Assembly: GCA_017510335.1 (NCBI GenBank)
Contig: JAFWNM010000032.1
Location: 49,229-113,228 of the forward strand
Direction of reading: 5' to 3'
Length of the DNA: 64,000 nucleotides
From: Paracoccaceae bacterium
GTDB taxonomy: Bacteria; Pseudomonadota; Alphaproteobacteria; Rhodobacterales; Rhodobacteraceae
Shown here: in pieces, positions 1-11,257 of the stretch
Layout of the letters: every line of letters starts with the position of its first letter
How positions within the stretch are numbered: the first letter of the stretch is position 1
Made by a program: the position numbers and the translations under genes
The notes under the pieces: generated by a model
Seen by the model: only the letters and a program-made list of their open reading frames with translations
Database searches by the model: none
What the model was told of the DNA's origin: nothing

Positions 1-755
1 GCCTTCAGGAATGCCTCAATGATGCCGAATATTACCGCGAGGAATTGCGCGCCCTGTTCCGCCGTGGCGTGATCGGCATCGAAGAAGTCGCGCGCGCCGA
101 GCAGATATTCCTGTATGTCGTGGGTCGCATCAAGGATCTGGTGGCCCAAACGCCGGATGTGCCGCAAGAAGTGCTTGAAGAACTGTCCGCGCACCGTGAC
201 ATTTACCGCGCGAATTTCAGCCTGTTCCAGTCCCTGCCGGATGTATGGGCGATTGACCAGCTTGTGCCCATCGCGCCCCTGCAGCGCCTGAACGAGGTGC
301 CCACCCGCCGCGCGGTGTTGTCAGACATCACCTGTGACAGTGACGGCAAGATTGACCAGTTTGTTCTGGGCGATGGCATTGGAAACGCGCTGCCGGTCCA
401 TGAACTGCGCCCGAACGAGCGGTATTTCATCGGCATTTTCCTTGTGGGCGCCTATCAGGAAACGCTGGGCGACCTGCATAACCTGTTTGGCGACACCAAT
501 GTTGTGACAGTGGATTTCAATGAAGATGGCGTGCTGGAACTGCAGCACGAAGTAGAAGGCGACACCGTGGCCGAAGTGATGGCCTATGTCGAATATGAAC
601 CCAAACAATGCCTTGATGCGTTCAAACGCATCGTGGAACGCGGCGTGCGCAACGGCACGCTGAACCCGTCACAGCGGCGCATGCTGATGGAAACCTATCG
701 CCATGCCATCAATGGCTACACCTATTACGAACATGAGGAGCACACCCATGGCTGA
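1..755 (+). CDS. speA: Biosynthetic arginine decarboxylase, C-terminal part
   Basis: Last ~250 residues of SpeA, the PLP-dependent (fold type III) decarboxylase that turns arginine into agmatine; the full family protein is about 630 residues, so the gene enters from the left edge. The frame is open from base 3, and it continues upstream of the TTG at 45 as family-like sequence (LNDAEYYREE), so that TTG is internal and not a start. A Thr-Cys-Asp-Ser-Asp-Gly loop near bases 330-350 is a SpeA hallmark. The stop overlaps the next start by 8 bp, making this the first visible gene of a four-gene spermidine operon. The active-site lysine domain lies outside the window. Confidence 0.93.
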   Translation, partial: LQECLNDAEYYREELRALFRRGVIGIEEVARAEQIFLYVVGRIKDLVAQTPDVPQEVLEELSAHRDIYRANFSLFQSLPDVWAIDQLVPIAPLQRLNEVPTRRAVLSDITCDSDGKIDQFVLGDGIGNALPVHELRPNERYFIGIFLVGAYQETLGDLHNLFGDTNVVTVDFNEDGVLELQHEVEGDTVAEVMAYVEYEPKQCLDAFKRIVERGVRNGTLNPSQRRMLMETYRHAINGYTYYEHEEHTHG

Positions 756-1971
756 AAACAAGGACGTTCTGGTTATCGGCGCGGGCGGCGTCGCATCTGT
801 AACCCTGCACAAGATGGCAATGAACCGCGACCTGTTTCCGGGCCGCATTGCAGTGGCCAGTCGCACGCTGTGCAAATGCGACGCTATTGCCGCATCCATC
901 AAGGACCGCACCGGGCAGGTGATTGAAACCTATCAGGTGGATGCCGATGATGTGGCGCAGACAGTTGCGCTGATCGAAACCGTGAAACCCGCGCTTCTGG
1001 TCAATCTGGCGCTGCCCTATCAGGATCTGGCGCTGATGGACGCGTGCCTGAAAACCGGCGTGCATTATCTGGACACCGCGAATTATGAACCGCCAGAAGA
1101 AGCGAAGTTCGAGTATTCGCACCAGTGGAAACTGCATGACCAGTTCAAACAAGCGGGGCTGATGGCCACGCTGGGTGTGGGGTTTGACCCGGGCGTGACC
1201 AGCATTTTTGCCGCCTATGTGCGCAAGCACCATCTGGCAGGCATTCGCCAGATTGATATTCTGGACTGCAACGGCGGCGATCACGGCCACCCTTTTGCGA
1301 CCAACTTCAACCCCGAAATCAACATCCGCGAAGTGACCGCAGACGTGAAGCATTGGGAAAATGGCGGCTGGGTCACCAGCCCTGCCATGTCCACCAAAGT
1401 GCCGTTCGATTTTAAAGCGGTTGGCGAAAAGAACATGTATCTGATGTATCACGAGGAATTGGAGTCGCTTGTGACCCATTTCCCCGAGATCGAGCGTGCG
1501 CGCTTCTGGATGACCTTTGGCGATGCCTATATAAACCATGTCACCGTGTTGCAAAATGTCGGCATGACAGGGATCGAGCCTGTGGACTATAACGGGCAGC
1601 AGATCATCCCGCTGCAGTTCCTGAAGGCGGTGTTGCCCAACCCGGGCGATCTGGGCGAACGCACCAAAGGCAAGACCAATATCGGCGACATCATCACTGG
1701 CCCTGCCAGGGACGGGTCGGGCGAAAAGACTGTCTATATTTACAACATATGCGATCATGAGGAATGCTTCCGCGAAGTGGGGTCGCAGGCGGTCAGCTAT
1801 ACCACCGGCGTGCCTGCCATGATTGGCGCGGCCCTTATGCTGAATGGCACATGGTCCGGCGCGGGGGTGTTCAACACCGAACAGCTGGACCCCGACCCGT
1901 TCATGGAAATGCTGAACCAGCACGGCCTGCCATGGCAGGTTGTGGAACTGTCAGGGCCGGTTGATTTCTGA
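748..1971 (+). CDS. Carboxynorspermidine/carboxyspermidine dehydrogenase (saccharopine dehydrogenase family)
   Basis: 407 residues. Family knowledge: it reductively condenses L-aspartate beta-semialdehyde with putrescine (or diaminopropane) using NADPH to give carboxy(nor)spermidine. An N-terminal Rossmann motif VLVIGAGGVAS (about residues 7-17) and the overall length fit the Lys1-like family. I chose ATG 748 because GAGGAG lies 7 nt upstream; the in-frame ATG at 703 would sit deep inside speA. It overlaps speA by 8 bp, and its stop shares one base with the nspC start (TGATG), so the genes are translationally coupled. Lysine biosynthesis via saccharopine is an unlikely alternative because the partners are nspC and speB. 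Confidence 0.93.
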   Translation: MAENKDVLVIGAGGVASVTLHKMAMNRDLFPGRIAVASRTLCKCDAIAASIKDRTGQVIETYQVDADDVAQTVALIETVKPALLVNLALPYQDLALMDACLKTGVHYLDTANYEPPEEAKFEYSHQWKLHDQFKQAGLMATLGVGFDPGVTSIFAAYVRKHHLAGIRQIDILDCNGGDHGHPFATNFNPEINIREVTADVKHWENGGWVTSPAMSTKVPFDFKAVGEKNMYLMYHEELESLVTHFPEIERARFWMTFGDAYINHVTVLQNVGMTGIEPVDYNGQQIIPLQFLKAVLPNPGDLGERTKGKTNIGDIITGPARDGSGEKTVYIYNICDHEECFREVGSQAVSYTTGVPAMIGAALMLNGTWSGAGVFNTEQLDPDPFMEMLNQHGLPWQVVELSGPVDF

Positions 1972-3137
1972 TGGCAATGCAAACGCATGCAGGCGATCCG
2001 GGCGCGTTTCGGGGGTTTGACCTGACGCGCGTTCCGTCCCCCTGTTTTGTGGTGGACGAAGCGCGGCTTGAACAAAACCTGCAGGTGCTTGCCGATATTC
2101 AGGCGCGTTCGTGCGCAACTGTTCTATGCGCGCTCAAGGCGTTTTCCATGTGGTCGCTGGCCCCCTTGGTCAGCCGCCACTTGTCAGGGGTGTGCGCATC
2201 CGGCCTGTGGGAAGCGCGGCTTGGGCGGGAACATTACGGCGGGATCGTGGAAACCTATTCGGCAGGCTACAAGCCCGATGAAATGGGCGAAATCATCGCG
2301 CTGTCAGACCACATCATCTTCAACACCCCCGCCGCAAAAGACCGTTTTCTGCCCATGATCAAGGCAGCGGGCAAGGAAGTGCATGTGGGCCTGCGTTTCA
2401 ACCCCGGCCTGCCTATGGGGGATGACGCGAAATATGATCCCGCCGCCCCCGGTTCCCGCCTAGGCACCCCGATGGACAGGCTTGACGCCACCGCACTGGA
2501 CGGCGTGGACGGGTTGCATATGCACACGCTGTGCGAACAGGACCTTGAACCGCTGCTGGCCATCTGGGACCATATCGCGCCGCGCATCCGCGACCTTGCC
2601 CCGCACCTGAAATGGATCAATTTCGGGGGCGGCCACCACATTACCCGCGCCGATTATGACCGCGAAGGGTTGATTGCGTTCCTGCAGCGCGTAAGCGCAG
2701 AGACGGGTTTGCACTGCTATCTTGAACCCGGCGAAGCGGTCGCGCTGGATTGCGGCATTCTGGTGGGCGAAGTGCTGGATCTGGTCGAAAATGACGGCGC
2801 GAATGCCATTCTGGACATTTCCGCCACCTGCCATATGCCCGATGTGATCGAGGCCCCCTACCGCCCCGCCCTGCTGGGTGAAGGGGGGGACACGCAAGTG
2901 CGCCTTGGCGGGCCGTCATGCCTGGCGGGCGATGTGATCGGGCGCTATGCATTTGAAAAGCTGCCCGAAATTGGCACGCGCATCGCGTTTCTGGATCAGG
3001 CGCATTATTCGATGGTCAAGACCACCACCTTCAACGGGGTGCGCCTGCCGTCCCTTGCCATCTGGAACAGCACCACCGACGCGCTGCGCGTGGTGCGCCA
3101 GTTCGATTACACTGACTTCAAAGGCCGCCTGTCATGA
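1971..3137 (+). CDS. nspC: Carboxynorspermidine decarboxylase
   Basis: 388 residues; decarboxylates carboxyspermidine/carboxynorspermidine to the triamine, the last step of the SAM-independent spermidine route. PLP lysine is K56 in the CALKAF context, the GLHMHTLCEQ segment is typical of the family, and C287 in TCHMPD is the likely catalytic cysteine of this fold type III decarboxylase. Start ATG 1971 overlaps the preceding stop by one base; an in-frame ATG six bases later is also possible. The stop overlaps speB as ATGA. Confidence 0.94.
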   Translation: MAMQTHAGDPGAFRGFDLTRVPSPCFVVDEARLEQNLQVLADIQARSCATVLCALKAFSMWSLAPLVSRHLSGVCASGLWEARLGREHYGGIVETYSAGYKPDEMGEIIALSDHIIFNTPAAKDRFLPMIKAAGKEVHVGLRFNPGLPMGDDAKYDPAAPGSRLGTPMDRLDATALDGVDGLHMHTLCEQDLEPLLAIWDHIAPRIRDLAPHLKWINFGGGHHITRADYDREGLIAFLQRVSAETGLHCYLEPGEAVALDCGILVGEVLDLVENDGANAILDISATCHMPDVIEAPYRPALLGEGGDTQVRLGGPSCLAGDVIGRYAFEKLPEIGTRIAFLDQAHYSMVKTTTFNGVRLPSLAIWNSTTDALRVVRQFDYTDFKGRLS

Positions 3138-3997
3138 TTTTCCTGAATTCCGAACTGTCCGTCACTGAACGCAGCCCGAAGGCCCGGTTTCATGTCGTGC
3201 CGATGCCGCTGGAAAAAACCGTGTCCTACGGGTCCGGCACCGCGGACGGGCCTGCCGCGCTGATTGCGGCGTCAGATCAGTTGGAACGGTTGTGGCGCGG
3301 GTTTGAACCCTGCGCGGCAGGCATTTGCACCACCCCGCCCATCGACTGCTCTGGTGCGCTGGACGTGGCATTGTCGGCGCTTGCCACCCGCACCGAAGGA
3401 ATTGCCCGCGCGGGACAAATTCCCGTCACGCTGGGCGGTGAACACAGCCTGACATGGGCCGCGGTCATGGGCGTGAAGCGCGCATTGGACCGGCCCATCG
3501 GCATTATCCAGATCGACGCACATGCAGACCTGCGCCGCGCCTATCAGGGGTTTCGCCATTCCCATGCGTCGGTCATGCAGCTTCTGACCGAAGAAGAAGG
3601 CCTGCCGCTTGCGCAATATGGCGTGCGCGCCCTATGCGCTGAAGAAGTGGACTGCCGCGCGCGCAACAATGTCATTTTCATTGATGCCGAAGACCTGGTT
3701 ACCGGCAACATCCATGATGTGACCCTGCCTGATGATTTCCCCGAAGATGTCTATGTCAGCTTCGATGTGGACGGGCTGGATGCGGCCATCATGCCCGCCA
3801 CCGGCACACCTGTTCCCGGCGGTCTGGGCTATTACCAGTCGCTTGCGCTGGTGCGCTCGGCCCTGAAGGGGCGGCGCTGCGTGGGCCTTGATGTGGTCGA
3901 ACTGGCCCCTATTGATGGCGCCGATGTCTGGGACTTTACGGCGGCGCAATTGACCTATGCGCTGATCGGTATTGTGCAGCAAAACGAACACGCCTGA
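3134..3997 (+). CDS. speB: Agmatinase (ureohydrolase family)
   Basis: 287 residues. Hydrolyses agmatine to putrescine and urea, using the product of SpeA and feeding the condensing dehydrogenase. Binuclear Mn2+ ligands of the arginase family are visible: H104 (GGEHS), D128, H130 and D132 (DAHAD), D211 and D213 (SFDVDGLD). The PATGTPVPGG stretch near 221-230 favours agmatinase/guanidinobutyrase over arginase. Four-base ATGA overlap with nspC. Together the four genes encode arginine to agmatine to putrescine to carboxyspermidine to spermidine. Confidence 0.94.
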   Translation: MIFLNSELSVTERSPKARFHVVPMPLEKTVSYGSGTADGPAALIAASDQLERLWRGFEPCAAGICTTPPIDCSGALDVALSALATRTEGIARAGQIPVTLGGEHSLTWAAVMGVKRALDRPIGIIQIDAHADLRRAYQGFRHSHASVMQLLTEEEGLPLAQYGVRALCAEEVDCRARNNVIFIDAEDLVTGNIHDVTLPDDFPEDVYVSFDVDGLDAAIMPATGTPVPGGLGYYQSLALVRSALKGRRCVGLDVVELAPIDGADVWDFTAAQLTYALIGIVQQNEHA

Positions 3998-4069
3998 AAA
4001 CAGCACCCGCCACCAGTGCGGCACCACTTGGCAGACAACGGCGTAAACGCTAAATCTTGTGTCTTGGGC

Positions 4070-4098
4070 GTGACAATCCCGCGCGAACTGCCTATAAC
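4070..4098 (+). promoter_or_regulatory. Candidate sigma-70 promoter of gyrB
   Basis: GTGACA (4070-4075) and TATAAC (4093-4098) are separated by exactly 17 bp; each matches the consensus in five of six bases. It lies in the 129-bp speB-gyrB gap and would start transcription near 4105, 22 nt before the gyrB ATG. A Shine-Dalgarno AGAAGGA follows at 4111-4117. Confidence 0.55.
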
Positions 4099-4111
4099 TG
4101 CGGCAGTCTAA

Positions 4112-6544
<2,433 letters not shown>

Positions 6545-6567
6545 CGCGCTGTGCAATTGCGAAAACT

Positions 6568-6597
6568 GAAACAGGGGGCAGCAATGCCCCCTGTTTC
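6568..6597. terminator. Bidirectional terminator between gyrB and proV
   Basis: Perfect 13-bp stem GAAACAGGGGGCA / TGCCCCCTGTTTC with a GCAA loop, 24 bp after the gyrB stop and 21 bp before the convergent proV stop. It ends in TTTC on the plus strand and TTTC on the minus strand, so it can serve both genes. Confidence 0.85.
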
Positions 6598-6618
6598 ATG
6601 CGACCGGCTGAATGATGA

Positions 6619-7632
6619 TCAGGACCGCATCGCTTGCAGCGCATCTTTCAAGGTGACAGCACCAATCAGCCGTCCCTCTTTGTTGGCAACAGCAAGCCGC
6701 TGGTCCGGTGCATCCACAAGCTGCGTCAGCGCATCTTCCAGCAAGGTATCACCGGACAGGGGCGCGCCCTGTTCCGGAGGCTGGCCAGTTGCCAGACTGC
6801 CCAGACGAATGACCCGCCCGCGATTGATATCCTTGATGAAATCGCGGATGTAATCGTCGGCGGGCTTCAAAACGATTTGTTGCGCATCGCCTTGTTGCAC
6901 CATCGCACCATCGCGCAGAATGGCAATATTGTCGCCAAGGCGCAGCGCTTCATCCAGATCATGGGTGATGAAAATGATCGTCTTGTGCAGTTCGTTCTGC
7001 AATTCCAGCAGGATTGATTGCATGTCATAGCGGATAAGCGGGTCCAGCGCGGAAAACGCTTCGTCCATCAGCAGGATTTCCGCATCGGTGGCCAGCGCGC
7101 GGGCCAGCCCGACACGTTGCTGCATGCCGCCGGACAATTGCGCAGGATAATGGTCTTCATAGCCGCTCAGGCCCACACGGTCGATCCAGTGGCGTGCCTG
7201 CTTGTCGCATTGCGCGGCACTTTTGCCCTGCACAACCAGACCATAGGCCACATTTTCGATGATCCTGCGATGGGGCAGAAGCCCGAATTTCTGGAACACC
7301 ATCGACGCCTTGAAGCGGCGCAAATCCTGTAGCTGGCTGTCGGACATGGACAGGACATCTTCGCCATCAATCAGGATTTCGCCTGCGGTCGGTTCGATCA
7401 GGCGGTTGATATGGCGTATCAGGGTGGATTTGCCCGAACCCGAAAGGCCCATAACCACCTGAATGCGCTTTTCCGGGATATCAAGCGACACATTCTGGAT
7501 GCCCAGAACATGGTTGTGTTGTTCCAGCAGGTCAGTTTTTGACAAACCATCCCTGACCAGCGGCAACACCTTCTGCGGGGCCTTGCCAAATATCTTATAC
7601 AGGTTTGAAATGCGGACCTTGGCATCAGTCAT
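6619..7632 (-). CDS. proV: Glycine betaine/proline ABC transporter ATP-binding protein
   Basis: 337 residues from ATG 7632. ATPase of the osmoprotectant importer ProVWX/OpuA. Walker A GLSGSGKST (62-70), signature LSGGMQQR (166-173), Walker B LLMDE (187-191) and H-loop H224 are intact; the last ~60 residues form a single CBS-like region, whose family role is sensing ionic strength. ATG 7632 was preferred over ATG 7638 because AAGGGG then sits 7 nt upstream; the start overlaps the proW stop by 8 bp. Last gene of the proX-proW-proV operon, convergent with gyrB. Confidence 0.92.
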   Translation of the reverse strand: MTDAKVRISNLYKIFGKAPQKVLPLVRDGLSKTDLLEQHNHVLGIQNVSLDIPEKRIQVVMGLSGSGKSTLIRHINRLIEPTAGEILIDGEDVLSMSDSQLQDLRRFKASMVFQKFGLLPHRRIIENVAYGLVVQGKSAAQCDKQARHWIDRVGLSGYEDHYPAQLSGGMQQRVGLARALATDAEILLMDEAFSALDPLIRYDMQSILLELQNELHKTIIFITHDLDEALRLGDNIAILRDGAMVQQGDAQQIVLKPADDYIRDFIKDINRGRVIRLGSLATGQPPEQGAPLSGDTLLEDALTQLVDAPDQRLAVANKEGRLIGAVTLKDALQAMRS

Positions 7633-8515
7633 GGCCATGCCCCTTACGATGGGCCTGCAACCGCTTGCCATAGGTTTGCGACACGCGGTCAAAGATAATG
7701 GCGAGTGCAACAATCGCCAGCCCGTTCATGACGCCCAGCGCCAGATACTGGTTGGAAATGGCGCGCAACACTGGCACGCCCAACCCCTGCACCCCGATCA
7801 TGGACGCAATCACCACCATTGCCAGCGCCATCATGATGGTCTGGTTCACACCTGCGAAGATATTGGGCAACGCTAGGGGCACCTGCACCCCCCACAATTT
7901 CTGCCGCGGCGAGGCCCCGAACGCATCTGCGGCTTCCAGAATGTCCTTGTCCACCAGCCGAATGCCCAGATTGGTCAAGCGCACAATGGGCGGAATAGCA
8001 TAGATGCACACAGCAATCAGCCCCGGCACCTTGCCAATGCCCAGCAACATGACAACAGGAATAAGATACACAAAGGACGGGATGGTTTGCATCACATCCA
8101 GAACCGGCGTGATGGCCGCCTGCATCCGGTCGGACCGCGCCATCACAATGCCCAATGGAATACCGATTGCGATGCACAGGAATGTCGCAACTGAAATGAT
8201 TGCCAACGTCGACATGGTGTCTTCCCACATGCCGAAATACCCGATCGTCACAAATGCCAGCACAGACGCCGCCGTAATTTTCCAGCTGCGCGCGCCTGCA
8301 AAGCATAACCCGCCAATCACAATCAGGATGACGGGCCAGGGCGTGGCCAGCAACAGGTTTTCGAACCAGACCAGAAAGCGCAACAAAGGGTTGAAAAAGC
8401 TTTCCAGCGTTTCCGCCCAGCTGCGCGTGAAGTCACGAAACGCCCCGTCGATGGACCGGCGCAACGACGCCAGTTCCGCACGCGACAATGACGGGAATTC
8501 CATGAAAAAATCCAT
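7625..8515 (-). CDS. proW: Glycine betaine/proline ABC transporter permease
   Basis: 296 residues. Inner-membrane permease of the ProVWX importer. A hydrophilic N-terminal ~40 residues precedes several membrane segments, and the BPD_transp_1 coupling motif EAADAFGASPRQKLWGVQVP (about 194-213) that docks on ProV is clear. Shine-Dalgarno AAAGGAC lies just upstream of ATG 8515. Separated from proX by an 89-bp gap with a hairpin, overlapping proV by 8 bp. Confidence 0.93.
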   Translation of the reverse strand: MDFFMEFPSLSRAELASLRRSIDGAFRDFTRSWAETLESFFNPLLRFLVWFENLLLATPWPVILIVIGGLCFAGARSWKITAASVLAFVTIGYFGMWEDTMSTLAIISVATFLCIAIGIPLGIVMARSDRMQAAITPVLDVMQTIPSFVYLIPVVMLLGIGKVPGLIAVCIYAIPPIVRLTNLGIRLVDKDILEAADAFGASPRQKLWGVQVPLALPNIFAGVNQTIMMALAMVVIASMIGVQGLGVPVLRAISNQYLALGVMNGLAIVALAIIFDRVSQTYGKRLQAHRKGHGHD

Positions 8516-8555
8516 TTATCTGTCCTTTGAATCTGATGTGCCAGCCCAATGCATC

Positions 8556-8581
8556 AAAGGCCCGCAGGTTTGCGGGCCTTT
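8556..8581 (-). terminator. Intercistronic hairpin between proX and proW
   Basis: 10-bp perfect stem AAAGGCCCGC / GCGGGCCTTT with a 6-nt loop between the proX stop and the proW start. It lacks a following T-run on the minus strand, so partial attenuation or 3'-end protection of the proX message is more likely than full termination (inference). Confidence 0.6.
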
Positions 8582-8604
8582 GGTCGTTTGGGTTTTGCAG
8601 CGCG

Positions 8605-9615
8605 TTACAGTGCGCCCCGGATGCGGTCGGCCACGTCGTCACTGACCCATTGGGTCCAGACATCTTCATGCGTCAGCAGGAATTCGAACGCGGCATCTTC
8701 GCCCAGCGCCTGATTTTCGTTCATGAACACCAGCATTTCGTTCATCACATCACCGGGGAAAACGCGGTTTTCGAAATAGGAGGCCGCTGGACCTGCCTTG
8801 TCCATGAACCCCGATGTGACAACGGTTTCCACCTCGGACACAGTCCAGGAAGTGGGTTGGGGGTCCAGACAATCCTGTTCGGCCAGCGCGATGCAGCTGT
8901 CCCAGTTTTCAGTGCCGGCCCATTCGGCCTCGAATGGCAGCAAGACCATTTCATATTTGCCAATCATGGATGTGGGCGCCCAGTAATAGCCGAACCATGG
9001 CACACCACGTTCGGCCGCGCGGGCCATCGACCCATCCAGCCCGGCCGCCGACCCCGGGTCAACCAGACGCCAGCCCTTGTCTTCCATTTCAAACGCGCGG
9101 AACAGGTTTGCATTGACCAACTGACAGCCCCAACCGGCAGGACACCCGATAAAGGCCCCTTTGGACGGGTCTTCGGGATGGGGGAACAGGTCGGGGCGTT
9201 CCAGCAGTTTTTCAACTGTGTCCAGTTCGGGGTATTCGGCATGGAATGCGGGCGTCACCCACCACCCTTCACCAAGGTCGGTGATGGGCGCGGGGTTCAG
9301 GGCCTGCAAGCTGCCTTCTTCCTTGGCGGTTTCCAAGGCGATGCGCACCGCATTGATCCACAATTCCGGGGCCACATCAGGCTGGCCGCGTTCACTCATG
9401 GAAGCGAAGGTGGTTTCAGTGGCACCTGGAACAAGCGTCACATCGCATCCGAACCCTTCTTCCAGAATGATCGCGTCGACATTCGCCATCAGTTCCGCCG
9501 AGGCCCAGTTCATTTCTGCAATCGACACTGCGCCGCACTCATCTGCGGCGGCGGCCTGCGTCATGCCGATGGTCAATGCAAGCGCGCCGGCGGCGCCCAG
9601 AATTCCAGTTTTCAT
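8605..9615 (-). CDS. proX: Glycine betaine ABC transporter substrate-binding protein
   Basis: 336 residues with a Sec signal peptide (first ~24 residues, ending in A-A-A-A-D-E). Periplasmic OpuAC-type binding protein that captures betaine/proline for ProWV. Tryptophan- and tyrosine-rich motifs such as GEGWWVTP and FGYYWAPTS are consistent with aromatic-cage binding of quaternary amines. First gene of the operon; AGGGAG lies upstream of ATG 9615. The upstream 286-bp gap is shared with the divergent MFS gene. Confidence 0.92.
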   Translation of the reverse strand: MKTGILGAAGALALTIGMTQAAAADECGAVSIAEMNWASAELMANVDAIILEEGFGCDVTLVPGATETTFASMSERGQPDVAPELWINAVRIALETAKEEGSLQALNPAPITDLGEGWWVTPAFHAEYPELDTVEKLLERPDLFPHPEDPSKGAFIGCPAGWGCQLVNANLFRAFEMEDKGWRLVDPGSAAGLDGSMARAAERGVPWFGYYWAPTSMIGKYEMVLLPFEAEWAGTENWDSCIALAEQDCLDPQPTSWTVSEVETVVTSGFMDKAGPAASYFENRVFPGDVMNEMLVFMNENQALGEDAAFEFLLTHEDVWTQWVSDDVADRIRGAL

Positions 9616-9706
9616 GATGATCTCCCTGTTTCATTCGCATTTTTGTGCTTCATTGGACCGGATCCTCCAGAACACTGGTGGCTTTGCCGTAGGGATTTGG
9701 CAAAAA

Positions 9707-9733
9707 GCGACACATCCGGCCCGCTAATGTCGC
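9707..9733. promoter_or_regulatory. Inverted repeat in the proX/MFS divergent gap
   Basis: GCGACA and TGTCGC face each other across 15 bp, and each arm is flanked by an AAAAA run on its outer side. It lies about 90 bp upstream of proX. It could bind a regulator of osmolyte uptake; the half-sites also resemble PrrA/RegA-type sites. No family can be assigned firmly. Confidence 0.3.
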
Positions 9734-9901
9734 AAAAAGACCATAAGCAACCTGTGTTGTAAAGCTGCATTCACCAAATCCCGGTTTCGGGCAGGCGACA
9801 TGCCCCAAGTCACGGCACTACGCACAACATCTGCAGCACAATCCGCTTGCCAGCCAGCATGCAGCCTGCGTTAATTGGGTGGGACAATCCAAAGGGGCAG
9901 C

Positions 9902-11257
9902 ATGGACAGCGCGCGCAAACGTATCTGGGGGTGGTGGGCCTTTGACTGGGCGAACCAACCCTATAACACCTTGCTACTGACGTTCATTTTCGCACCCTAT
10001 TTTGCCGCATCGGTCGCGCCGGACCCGGGCAGCGGGCAGGCCATGTGGGGCTGGATGCTGGCCATTTCGGGGGTGCTGACCGCGTTCTTTGCGCCCATTC
10101 TTGGCGCAGTTGCGGACAATACGGGCCATAAACGCGCATGGATATCACTGTGGTCGCTGTTGTATGTTGTGGGCGCATTTGCGCTGTGGTGGGCCACGCC
10201 GGATGCGGATCAGATGACGATTGTGCTGGTCTTGCTGGCATTCGCCATAGGGCTGGTGGGGCTGGAATACGGCATCGTTTTCACCAATTCGATTTTGCCA
10301 AGCCTTGGCCCGCGCACAGAACTGGGGCGCATTTCGGGCACGGGATGGGCCTTGGGGTATGTGGGGGGCCTGATGTCCCTGGCGGTCATGCTGGCAGTGC
10401 TGGCGGAAAATGACGCGGGCGTGACCATGCTGGGGATCGCGCCGCTGTTCGGTCTGGACCCGGAGTTGCGCGAAGGCACGCGCGCCGTCGGTCCTTTCAC
10501 GGCGCTTTGGTATATCGTCTTCGTCATCCCGTTCTTTCTGTGGGTCAGGGAACCGGGCGCCCCGCCAAAAGCGCCGGGTGCTGTGGCGCGGGGCCTGACC
10601 GAACTGAAGGCAACGCTGCGCGCCCTGCCCACTCGGCGCAGCCTGTTTGCCTATCTGGGGTCGTCAATGCTGTATCGGGATGCGCTGAACGGCATCTATG
10701 CCTTTGGGGGTATTTACGCGGCAGGTGTGCTGGAATGGACCATCATCCAGATTGGCGTTTTCGGCATTCTGGCGGCGGCGGTGGGCGCTGTGGCGTGCTG
10801 GTTCGGCGGCAAGCCGGATTCCCGCTTTGGGCCGAAACCCGTCATCATTGGCTGTATCCTGCTGTTGATTGTCGTGTGCATCATCATTGTGGGGACAGAT
10901 CGCACCATGGTCGTGTTTGTTGGCGTTGAGCCATCCTCGAACCTGCCCGATATCGTGTTCTACATTTGCGGCGGGCTGATCGGCGCGGGCGGGGGCACAC
11001 TTCAGGCAGCGTCGCGCACCATGCTGGTGCGGCAGGCCAACCCCGAACGCATGACCGAAGGGTTCGGGCTATATGCGCTGTCGGGCAAGGTGCTGTCCTT
11101 CATCGCACCCGCGCTGATTGCGTTGGCCACCACCGTGACAGGCAACCAGCGGCTGGGGATCACACCGTTGATCGGGCTGTTCGTAGTAGGGCTTGTGCTG
11201 TTACTGTGGGTCAACCCCAAAGGAGAGCCGGAATTCGAATGCGCGCCATCATCCTAG
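9902..11257 (+). CDS. MFS transporter, UMF1 (Atg22-like) family
   Basis: 451 residues with about 12 hydrophobic segments. The N-terminus WWAFDWANQPYNTL is the signature of the UMF1/Atg22 branch of the major facilitator superfamily; bacterial substrates are not known. ATG 9902 was chosen because AAAGGGG lies directly upstream, and the earlier in-frame start at 9875 has no ribosome site. It overlaps mepA by 19 bp, so the two are likely cotranscribed. Confidence 0.85.
   Translation: MDSARKRIWGWWAFDWANQPYNTLLLTFIFAPYFAASVAPDPGSGQAMWGWMLAISGVLTAFFAPILGAVADNTGHKRAWISLWSLLYVVGAFALWWATPDADQMTIVLVLLAFAIGLVGLEYGIVFTNSILPSLGPRTELGRISGTGWALGYVGGLMSLAVMLAVLAENDAGVTMLGIAPLFGLDPELREGTRAVGPFTALWYIVFVIPFFLWVREPGAPPKAPGAVARGLTELKATLRALPTRRSLFAYLGSSMLYRDALNGIYAFGGIYAAGVLEWTIIQIGVFGILAAAVGAVACWFGGKPDSRFGPKPVIIGCILLLIVVCIIIVGTDRTMVVFVGVEPSSNLPDIVFYICGGLIGAGGGTLQAASRTMLVRQANPERMTEGFGLYALSGKVLSFIAPALIALATTVTGNQRLGITPLIGLFVVGLVLLLWVNPKGEPEFECAPSS

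Noticed and set aside
709-1923. 404-codon open frame on the minus strand
   Set aside because: It mirrors the carboxynorspermidine dehydrogenase gene; the GC-rich third positions keep the opposite frame open, and the plus-strand product has clear family motifs.
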